49,571 bases of DNA from Planctomycetota bacterium (lineage in GTDB: Bacteria > Planctomycetota > Planctomycetia > Pirellulales > Pirellulaceae): the NCBI GenBank assembly GCA_014381825.1, contig JACNKX010000108.1:1-49571 (forward strand), given 5' to 3'. The translations under genes and the position numbers were made by a program. Below are positions 35,004 to 42,199 of this stretch, piece by piece. The stretch's first letter is position 1. Each line of letters opens with the position of its first letter. Under the pieces are notes generated by a model. The model was not told the DNA's origin, made no database searches, and saw only the letters and a program-made list of their open reading frames with translations.

Positions 35004-36770
35004 TCAACCCGAACCGCTCGAAACTTGACGTTCACGATCGATGTATCTCAATACTCGTTCACATCGCTCAATTCGTCCTCTCGCGGCCTCGAACGACGAC
35101 TGCCGAATCAGCGCAGAACACGAGAGTGGTTCAAGTTCGCAAAGCTGGCGAGACAGTTTTGCCGCTTTACCGTTCCCGCGAATCTCCTGAAGCACAGCCT
35201 TGGATCGTCCCAAGGGAGCTTGGCCCAAGTTAGCTAACAGTTCCAACTGCAAGCCGAGGACATGATAGGCGTCGCGAGGGGGCGACTCCCATGACGCAAT
35301 CAATTGATCCAACGATTCGGCGACGACGCGTTCAGCAAGCACCGAGGTCCGCGTCACTTCGTGGAGTGCATCGGTCAGACGGTTCAACTTAATCCAGCCG
35401 CCACTAGCAATGTAGGTCAGCGTCTGGCCGAGCGGATCGGGATGTGCTCGGCCATCATCGATCCCGTCGATCATGATGTCGATCCCGAACCCGCGCGCCT
35501 GATCGTTACGACTTAAGAGACTCAGCCAAAGAGCAACTCGCCCAATCTCGGACCAGCCGCGATCAGGCGTCGCCAAAGGTGTTAACAACCCTTCGACGGG
35601 TTCAAACACAGACCCCCTATCGTCCAGCCGTGTCATGAGTTGGTGACACGCGACGGCCATCGTTGCGTCCGGATTCGCAGGCCACACCGAGGTCATCAGC
35701 TCCTGTTGCCAGTTCTGTAAGAACGTCAGTGGCTGGCGGTCGAGCAAACGCGCCGCCAATGCGACGGTCGGTCGTGAGTGAAGTGTCGACAGACTAGCCT
35801 CTCTCGGCGTCACACTGACCGTACGACTTACGTGGCCTGAACTCCATCGGGCGTGTTTGAACTCAGCTGGATCAACTTCTGGATTGAATTGAAAATCAGC
35901 GTCTGCGGCACTACTGGGTTCTTTGTCACTAAGCCCGACAACGTGAAGTTCGTCGATATCGCCGCGTGGTTGCCTCGCTCGTCCAGCGGCTAACCATAGG
36001 TCGGCGCGATCACTGTCCTCTTTGGTCGGCCGGGCGTCACCTCCTAAAGCGTATTGGACGATTCGTCGATAAGCGGATGGCAAGGTCTTCGCAAGTTCCA
36101 TCGCCTCGTCGCAAAAGTCCGGCACCAACCGCAACACCCCCCCGATCAAATCAAGCCGATTGGGAAGGCGATCGGCCGCGAAGATAGCGTTCAGACGCCT
36201 CACGAAGACTCTTGCATCGATCCAACCACCGCGATGCGTGGGTGTTGCCAATGCGGGAATCGGCGCTCGGCTCTGCCAATCTGGTCGGAACGTGCCCACT
36301 CGCCGAGAGACAACCTCCAGCGCAGGGAGATCGCTGCTTGAATTCCAAGGGTGTTCAAAATCGATGTGTAGCCAGGCGCCAATCAATTTGACCACGTTTG
36401 GCACAGACCACATCAGTATCCCCGCTGGCGTCTGCCCGATCCATTCAGTTCCAACTTTCGCGTGACGCAAGGGCTCTGTTTTCAACTCGAACGACTCGAT
36501 TGTTTCGTGCCCCAGTCGTAGTATCCCGTCGACGACGCGTTCGATCACCTCGGGTGTATCAACCACCTCGAACATGTGTGCGACGGTGTCGAGCAACTCG
36601 TCGACGTCCGAAATTGGATCGATCGGCACAAGACAAGAAAGGACTGGAAAGCAGGCCGGATCGGGGTCGAAGGGCGGCGGCAGCAGGTTCCCTTCCAATA
36701 TCTCGGCCAAATCAACGATGCCGGATGCTACGCGAAGCCACTCTGGTAACGCAGCCACACGATTCAGCAT
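35004..36770 (-). CDS. DUF6493-like protein, C-terminal part
   Basis: 588 residues from the first ATG, but this frame is open upstream to 36887 and reads naturally there (for example LDELTKTQANNGPEVASGTL and TSTDDFETQRES). It is therefore best read as the C-terminal two thirds of one gene whose N-terminal part is 36818-38086 in another frame. The sequence is alpha-helical, with repeated leucine and aromatic positions, and no catalytic motif. Resemblance is to the long DUF6493 proteins found next to SWIM zinc-finger genes in other bacteria; this is from memory, and the function is unknown. No ribosome site precedes the ATG at 36770, which supports the split-gene reading. Confidence 0.6.
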   Translation of the reverse strand: MLNRVAALPEWLRVASGIVDLAEILEGNLLPPPFDPDPACFPVLSCLVPIDPISDVDELLDTVAHMFEVVDTPEVIERVVDGILRLGHETIESFELKTEPLRHAKVGTEWIGQTPAGILMWSVPNVVKLIGAWLHIDFEHPWNSSSDLPALEVVSRRVGTFRPDWQSRAPIPALATPTHRGGWIDARVFVRRLNAIFAADRLPNRLDLIGGVLRLVPDFCDEAMELAKTLPSAYRRIVQYALGGDARPTKEDSDRADLWLAAGRARQPRGDIDELHVVGLSDKEPSSAADADFQFNPEVDPAEFKHARWSSGHVSRTVSVTPREASLSTLHSRPTVALAARLLDRQPLTFLQNWQQELMTSVWPANPDATMAVACHQLMTRLDDRGSVFEPVEGLLTPLATPDRGWSEIGRVALWLSLLSRNDQARGFGIDIMIDGIDDGRAHPDPLGQTLTYIASGGWIKLNRLTDALHEVTRTSVLAERVVAESLDQLIASWESPPRDAYHVLGLQLELLANLGQAPLGRSKAVLQEIRGNGKAAKLSRQLCELEPLSCSALIRQSSFEAARGRIERCERVLRYIDRERQVSSGSG

Positions 36771-36817
36771 CGACTCTCTTTGCGTTTCGAAGTCGTCGGT
36801 TGATGTTGAAGGAGCTG

Positions 36818-38080
36818 TCAGCGTGCCGCTCGCGACTTCCGGCCCGTTGTTGGCTTGCGTTTTCGTAAGTTCGTCGAGACGCTTTCGTTATGGGCCGAAA
36901 GGCCCGCAGTCTCATCGGCAACACGCCTCAGATCAATCGAGTCGTTCGTTGCTTTCCATCTGGCCAGCAAGTTGACAGCGATCTCCTGGATATCTGGCAA
37001 CGCGTGTTGCAAGGCGGCGCGGACCGCTTCGACTGCGGCAGCGAGATGCACCGCGTCGTTTGCCACGATCCGTTTGATCAGCGATACAGCACTCTTTGGC
37101 TGTGACTTCGATGAAATTGTGAACACGGCGGGAACAGCGGCCAGGAAGGCCGTCGCATCGAGCTTCTTCGCTTTTTGCAACCGAGCGAGTGACTTCAACG
37201 CCATGCCAGCAACGGGACCTCGCTCAGTGCGAAGCAATTCCAGTAAGGCGGGCTCGCGTTGAGCGATTTCTTCGTTCGTGATATCGAGGACATCCAGAAA
37301 TCGAAGTAAGCCCGTACGCATCGGGCTTCGGAAGTCGTGCCACAGCCCGGCCAAGATAGCGTCGATCAGCTGACCGCGATCGATCTTTCCCTCGTAAGCA
37401 AGCTGGTACAATGTTCGTGGCCAGCCGTTGTACGGTTCGTGCAGCGGTCCTGGTTGTGTTGGCTGCTCGCCGGTTCGCCATCGATTGCGATCTATCTTTT
37501 TTGGATCCGGGAAAATGTCGAATGCAGTGTTTTCGACTTCAAACAACTGCCAAATGTCGTTCTCAAGCGTATCTGCGTCTCGATCAAGATCCAGGCTAAA
37601 GTATCCGCTCTGCGCCAAGACGCGAATGTACCCGTCGGTGGCAGGGCGCTCGATCACACCCGCGCGCATTAGCTCGCGGACGTCGTTCCACCGCAAAAGA
37701 ACTTGCCAGCCCCAGGCATCGGACGAATCGAGTTGCAGGATAATCCAATCGCCCGCCCATGCTGGCCGTCGGTCGGTTAGGATTTGACACGCCGCTTCCA
37801 TCCACGGCCCGCGGTCTGGAAACATGCCTCGTCCACTAGTTCCAACTCTCTTGGCTTGACTCCACGGACAGCAAGCGAGCATCGCCAGCCTCGCGACGGC
37901 TCCCTCTTGGCTTGGCATGCCCCAATTGTCTCGCTCTCCCTGCCGCGCGGACTTGTAGAGTTCTTGGGCCGTGCGTGATAGCTTCTTGCGATCTGCTTCT
38001 GAGACTTGGCAAAATGCTTCTGCAACAGCGAGCGGAGTCTTGCACGAGTGGTACACTTGTTGAAGTTCGTCTCGTGTCAT
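36818..38080 (-). CDS. DUF6493-like protein, N-terminal part
   Basis: About 420 residues from the ATG at 38080; a GTG two codons earlier (38086), directly after the SWIM stop, is also possible. GGAAGAG is well placed upstream. The protein is helical (MTRDELQQVYHSCKTPLAVAEAF; PALLELLRTERGPVAGMALKSL, given as separate patches) with HEAT-like alternation. It ends in TNLRKRKPTTGRKSRAAR, a basic tail of the kind produced by reading the wrong frame. With the downstream frame the gene would be about 1,025 residues, a usual length for the DUF6493 family. It follows the SWIM gene without a gap. See the frame-shift feature at 36821-36887. Confidence 0.6.
   Translation of the reverse strand: MTRDELQQVYHSCKTPLAVAEAFCQVSEADRKKLSRTAQELYKSARQGERDNWGMPSQEGAVARLAMLACCPWSQAKRVGTSGRGMFPDRGPWMEAACQILTDRRPAWAGDWIILQLDSSDAWGWQVLLRWNDVRELMRAGVIERPATDGYIRVLAQSGYFSLDLDRDADTLENDIWQLFEVENTAFDIFPDPKKIDRNRWRTGEQPTQPGPLHEPYNGWPRTLYQLAYEGKIDRGQLIDAILAGLWHDFRSPMRTGLLRFLDVLDITNEEIAQREPALLELLRTERGPVAGMALKSLARLQKAKKLDATAFLAAVPAVFTISSKSQPKSAVSLIKRIVANDAVHLAAAVEAVRAALQHALPDIQEIAVNLLARWKATNDSIDLRRVADETAGLSAHNESVSTNLRKRKPTTGRKSRAAR
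36821..36887 (-). other. Frame-shift zone joining the two DUF6493-like parts
   Basis: The first frame runs through to a TGA at 36818-36820. The second frame has a TAA at 36888-36890 and is open from 36887 downward. A single -1 shift (equal to a one-base loss in the genome) within this 67-base overlap would restore one long gene. No classical slippery heptamer was seen; a run of four A lies in the zone. Confidence 0.65.
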
Positions 38081-38086
38081 CTTCAC

Positions 38087-39337
38087 TTACTCTTCCGTCG
38101 CCAACCGCTTAGCCACCGCGTCGTCGCTTCCAACATTTGCGACACCCTCGACTTTCATGCGAACTGCGAGGATATGCTTGCAGGGTCCGCGCTGGCCTTG
38201 ATAGCGACTGTGCCATCTGCAGGTACACTTGTTTCCGTCTGGTCGCAGTCGCACGAATTGTTCGAACTCAGTCCCTGGAACTTTTGCATCGACTTGCTCT
38301 CCATCGCGCAATATGATCTGAACGTTTTCGACGAGTCCACGCGCGTTCTTCAATCTCGGCTGCAACTGATCGACCTTCTCGATATCAAACGGAAGCACGC
38401 GATGAAAGTAACGCCCGGAAGCAACGTCGAATCCGGTCAAACCACGGGCTCCGAGCACGGCGAGTGCCGCTTCGACTTCTCCCTCGCCAACGCCTGCACG
38501 AACACTGATGTCAGTTGGTTCAATGCTCGACTGCCAGTTTAGAGAATCCGCAACTTGTGGCAGTGCGGTCTCCCAATTGCCGATCGCAAGCCGCTCAAGC
38601 ATTTGCCCTTCGCCGGAGAAGCCACGATTTAGTTCTGGGCTGAGCAGTGCAAAGTAACGAGAAACGTCGTTCGCAATCTCCCATCCGCTGGCCTGTGAAT
38701 CAGTGTCGTACCACACCCGCACCGTCTTGGCCGTCGGAAGTAGAGGCTCGAGAATGCGAATTCGATCGGCGCCCTCGATTCGTACCGCACCTGGCTGCTC
38801 GCGAGGCGAGAAGCGATACACTCTTCCGCTCTTCAGCAGGAACGAGCCGTGGCGAGAATGGCCCTTCGGCAGCGTGCGAAACAGCTCGCGTGCCTCCAAC
38901 GCGGTCATCTCGAATTGTGGAACTAAGCGAGGTTGATAGGCTTGGACCTCGCAAAAACCTTTTATCCAGCGAACAGACAGCTTGACCTTGCGTTCGATGA
39001 TCTGCTGCTCGCCCTTGGTCAATGTTACCCCTTGCCCACCAACACGCAGGCCAGCACTCTCTTCGTCCGCAAGGCGACGCAGCGCCACACGCATCGGTTC
39101 ATTGAAGTCGACGTTTGTCGTTCCCTTTCCTCGCAAATCGACATCGAACGATTCCGGCGGTAAATCGACGCGAGCATAGACACCGCAACAACTGCTGAAG
39201 CCCTCGAATCTCAACATACCGCCACCGCTCGTAACCACTGGATCAAGGACGAGCGGATCGAGAGGTTGATAGAACCTTGTCCTCACCGTATCACACAGCA
39301 CACCGAGCATGCGACCAACGACAGCTGGACGTCGCAA
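38087..39337 (-). CDS. SWIM zinc-finger protein (main body)
   Basis: 416 residues from a TTG, the first formal start after an in-frame TGA. The SWIM finger C-x-C-x(n)-C-x-H is CTCRWHSRYQGQRGPCKH near the C-terminus. The body has LDPVVTSGGGMLRFEGFSSC and CCGVYARVDLPPE, conserved in SWIM proteins that neighbour DUF6493 genes. The frame upstream of the TTG remains protein-like (LATSLDETSDDIFFDGRL) back to the TGA at 39392, and beyond it to an ATG at 39472, so the gene most likely began there and is interrupted. SWIM fingers bind DNA or proteins. The stop is directly adjacent to the DUF6493-like start, a two-gene unit. Confidence 0.75.
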   Translation of the reverse strand: MRRPAVVGRMLGVLCDTVRTRFYQPLDPLVLDPVVTSGGGMLRFEGFSSCCGVYARVDLPPESFDVDLRGKGTTNVDFNEPMRVALRRLADEESAGLRVGGQGVTLTKGEQQIIERKVKLSVRWIKGFCEVQAYQPRLVPQFEMTALEARELFRTLPKGHSRHGSFLLKSGRVYRFSPREQPGAVRIEGADRIRILEPLLPTAKTVRVWYDTDSQASGWEIANDVSRYFALLSPELNRGFSGEGQMLERLAIGNWETALPQVADSLNWQSSIEPTDISVRAGVGEGEVEAALAVLGARGLTGFDVASGRYFHRVLPFDIEKVDQLQPRLKNARGLVENVQIILRDGEQVDAKVPGTEFEQFVRLRPDGNKCTCRWHSRYQGQRGPCKHILAVRMKVEGVANVGSDDAVAKRLATEE

Positions 39338-39391
39338 TCTGCCGTCGAAGAAGATGTCGTCCGACGTCTCATCAAGACTGGTCGCTAATTG

Positions 39392-39472
39392 TCAGCGAGG
39401 CTGTGTACTGACTGTTTCGACCGTTGATGCGAAGTTGTAACGGTACGTATAGTTGATAGCGCTAGCAGCCAT
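39392..39472 (-). pseudogene. Interrupted 5' end of the SWIM gene (in-frame TGA)
   Basis: An ATG at 39472 in the same frame as the SWIM body encodes MAASAINYTYRYNFASTVET and then TQPR before a TGA at 39392-39394. The reading resumes without any shift as QLATSLDETSDDIFFDGRL. A single CGA-to-TGA (or similar) change would explain it. With the N-terminal segment, the protein would be 461 residues. A GAGAA lies upstream of the ATG. TGA also ends other genes here, so it is not a sense codon in this genome. Confidence 0.7.
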
Positions 39473-39564
39473 TATCGTTCTCATTGGAAGCCGAGTATTT
39501 CAACGACGTCGATCGACGAGACGGCTCGCATTCTACTCGATCTGATGACACGACGCATCAAACG

Positions 39565-41982
39565 CTACGTCGCGTTCGTCGGCGGTATCGAAGAGACCGC
39601 GGCGCGTTGAGCCGAGCGGCAGAGGTCCATCAATTCGATGGTAAGTTCAAATATCTCGGAGGCATCGTCTGACGCGGTTGCACTGGCGCTCAATTTACCC
39701 GCCAGAGTCTCCAGGTCCGTTGCCCCTGCACAACCAGCAGTGGCTTGCAGACGGGTGGCGAGCGCTTCGATCGCACCAAGGTCTTGCTCGTCGAGAGCAC
39801 GTGCCAATTCTTCGACTTGTGTCGCCATTTGAATGGCGGTTTGGCGGGGAATCTTGCGACTTGACGCTTGCGCAATCTGCGGTTTGCTGGCAACGACTTC
39901 GATGAATCGCGCAACGACCGCCGGATCGAACTGCGTACCAGCACAACGTCGGAGCTCAGCGAACGCCTCGTCACGTGTTCGAGCCTTGCGATAGGCTCGT
40001 TCGGTCACCATCGAATCGTAGGCGTCGGCGATTGCCAAGATTCTGGCCCCCATCGGCAATTCGTCGCCCGATGGAAGGCGCGTGGCGTCATTACTCGAAT
40101 CAAACGGAGCCTTGTGGAATCGAATCACGTCGACGAGCGGTTCGTAGTAGAACGCCGAACCAACGATCTCGACGCCGATTCGCTCGTTCATTTTCATGAC
40201 GCGCCATTCTTCCGCCGTCAGTTCTCCAGGCTTCAACAAGATTGCGTCTGGCACGCCGATCTTGCCAATGTCGTGCAACAACGCCGCAATCTCCAGGATG
40301 TAGGACTCGCTGACCGACATGAGACCGCGAGCGACGGCTACACAGAGATCGGCGACACGTGTGCTGTGATCGGCCGTTTCTGCATGCCGATAAGCGAGCG
40401 CCGACATCAGCGACGCCACAGCTGGAAATGGGATGTGCGTCAATGACGAATTCTCTTCGCCGTCGGGTTTCGTTCGACGAATCTTGGACTCGTCGACTTC
40501 GACCTCTGTCATCTGACGCGTGTACTTAACGACTTGGTTACGCCCGTTCCGCTTGGCGATGTACAGACACTTGTCGGCTTCCTCCAACATTTCCTGTGGG
40601 CTGTTGGCACCTAGATGAATCGACGAAACGCCAAGGCTTACTGTGGTCGCAGGAATATCGAAATCGATTTTCGATATCTCGATGCGAATCTTCTCAGCGA
40701 GCGCCACCGCGCGGTCCTCGTCGTAATCGGGAAGCAGGACGCAAAACTCTTCGCCGCCAAATCGACAAACCAATCCCTCGATGCCAACCAGTTGACGCAG
40801 ACACGCCGCAACACCTTTGAGGACTTCATCGCCCTTGGCATGCCCGTGATCGTCGTTGATCGACTTGAAATGGTCGATATCTACCATGAAGCTGCAGAGC
40901 GACTTGTTGTTGGATTGCGAATCTTCCCAATGTTGATCGAACAATGGGAAGAATGAACGCCGATTCATACACTCCGTCAACGGATCGATTGTCGCTAGCA
41001 GCTTGAGTTGTGTGTTTTGCTCTTGAATCTCTGCGCGTGACGCCTTGAGCGTCTTGAGCATTTTGAGCAACTCGCCCTTCTTGACTTCCAACTCAGTCAC
41101 GTCGTCGAAGCTCGCCAATGCTCCGCGATTATTTCCATCCTCGCCGAGGATTGGGGCGACGTTCACACGAAATGCACGCTCATTATACTCACCCGTTTGC
41201 AACTGCAATGGGACTCCAACACACGGTGAATTTTCCCGCATCGACTCGTGCCACGGGTGCTCCTCGACTTGTTGTTCGCCTGTCCATGGCAGCTCCGACG
41301 CGATGCGGCCCTGCAACTGCGCAGGCTCTTGTCCGACGGTTGACAGAAATGACTTATTCGCCATCACGATCCTGCCGTCACTGTCCAGAACAAGCAGACC
41401 TTCGGCAAGCGTATCGAGTGCTGAGCGGACTCGCTGCGGCATGACTCGCGACGGGTCCAAATGCATCAGCACGCGGCGAAGCCAAAAGATGAACAAGGCC
41501 GCATTACAGGCGGTTATGAATATCGCGAACTCGACGAAGGGCGACATCCATTGCGTCGTCGATCCGACGGACGCCATATTCTGAAAGGCAACCTCGACGT
41601 TCCCCCAATGCCTATCTTCTGCCGCAATCGGCACATAGATCTGCGCATCGGTCGATCGACCATCACTGGTCCCCAACCAATAGGCAGTGTGATCGCCAAC
41701 CTGAACTAAGACCTCACCATCGCCGCGACGGAGTGCGGCCGATCGAACGTCTTCATTGCGCAACACGAATGCTTTGAGATTCTTCTCAATTCCGCGGAAG
41801 TCCTGACGGTTGGCCAACATCGAACAATTGATCGCGAGTGACTCACATAACGAAACGCGTCCCTTTAATCGAATCTCTTGAGTGTCCGGAAACAAGCCAG
41901 CGACGCGCGCAAGTAAGACGCCGCACAGCGATAGCAGCGCTAAACAAATGGCGATTCGGAATGAGATTGAAATACGTGTCAT
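39565..41982 (-). CDS. Membrane PAS-GGDEF-degenerate HD-GYP signalling protein
   Basis: About 805 residues from the ATG at 41982; a GTG nine codons upstream is in frame. TM1 ISFRIAICLALLSLCGVLLA, an extracytoplasmic sensor region (about 30-160), TM2 FVEFAIFITACNAALFIFWL; PAS (about 190-310; LLVLDSDGRIVMANKSFL); a short coiled coil; GGDEF (about 345-505) with an intact GGEEF at 40744-40758 and no RxxD inhibitory site; an HD-GYP-like domain (about 540-725) with HDIGKIG but without the usual following His-Pro and GYP; and a C-terminal helical module (about 735-800) like Hpt but with Thr in place of the phospho-histidine. It can plausibly make cyclic-di-GMP. It lies 217 bases downstream of the giant surface-protein gene. 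Confidence 0.88.
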   Translation of the reverse strand: MTRISISFRIAICLALLSLCGVLLARVAGLFPDTQEIRLKGRVSLCESLAINCSMLANRQDFRGIEKNLKAFVLRNEDVRSAALRRGDGEVLVQVGDHTAYWLGTSDGRSTDAQIYVPIAAEDRHWGNVEVAFQNMASVGSTTQWMSPFVEFAIFITACNAALFIFWLRRVLMHLDPSRVMPQRVRSALDTLAEGLLVLDSDGRIVMANKSFLSTVGQEPAQLQGRIASELPWTGEQQVEEHPWHESMRENSPCVGVPLQLQTGEYNERAFRVNVAPILGEDGNNRGALASFDDVTELEVKKGELLKMLKTLKASRAEIQEQNTQLKLLATIDPLTECMNRRSFFPLFDQHWEDSQSNNKSLCSFMVDIDHFKSINDDHGHAKGDEVLKGVAACLRQLVGIEGLVCRFGGEEFCVLLPDYDEDRAVALAEKIRIEISKIDFDIPATTVSLGVSSIHLGANSPQEMLEEADKCLYIAKRNGRNQVVKYTRQMTEVEVDESKIRRTKPDGEENSSLTHIPFPAVASLMSALAYRHAETADHSTRVADLCVAVARGLMSVSESYILEIAALLHDIGKIGVPDAILLKPGELTAEEWRVMKMNERIGVEIVGSAFYYEPLVDVIRFHKAPFDSSNDATRLPSGDELPMGARILAIADAYDSMVTERAYRKARTRDEAFAELRRCAGTQFDPAVVARFIEVVASKPQIAQASSRKIPRQTAIQMATQVEELARALDEQDLGAIEALATRLQATAGCAGATDLETLAGKLSASATASDDASEIFELTIELMDLCRSAQRAAVSSIPPTNAT

Positions 41983-42147
41983 GCGAAAACTTCGTAGACG
42001 GCCAGCCACGCTTCGCTGGAGAAAGCGCGCAGTTGCACCGGAGTGTTACCCAAAGTTAGCACGCACCAACGTGTTAGGAGAATTTCCGCCGAGCGGAAGT
42101 CCGCACATCTGCGAAGAATGCGAGCGATACATCCCCTTAACGAAGCA

Positions 42148-42161
42148 GGCCGGATTTCCGG
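42148..42161 (-). terminator. Possible short hairpin after the giant gene
   Basis: GCCGG and CCGGC flank a four-base loop 39 bases past the stop of the giant gene. The T-tract that follows is poor (CTGCTTCGTTAAG), so this is a weak candidate. Confidence 0.3.
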
Positions 42162-42199
42162 CAGAGACGGACCGACAAGCTGACGAGTTTACGCGTTGT

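Noticed and set aside
36398-36868. 156-codon open frame on the plus strand over the DUF6493-like gene
   Set aside because: Arginine-rich antisense shadow of a coding region that reads well on the other strand.
36821-36887. Programmed -1 frameshift with a slippery heptamer in the DUF6493-like gene
   Set aside because: No X-XXY-YYZ heptamer or clear stimulatory hairpin is present in the overlap, so mutation or sequencing error is simpler; recoding remains open only if relatives share it.
39392-39394. Selenocysteine or reassigned-TGA reading of the SWIM gene
   Set aside because: TGA ends other genes here, the position is not a conserved cysteine, and no hairpin of SECIS type was seen just downstream.
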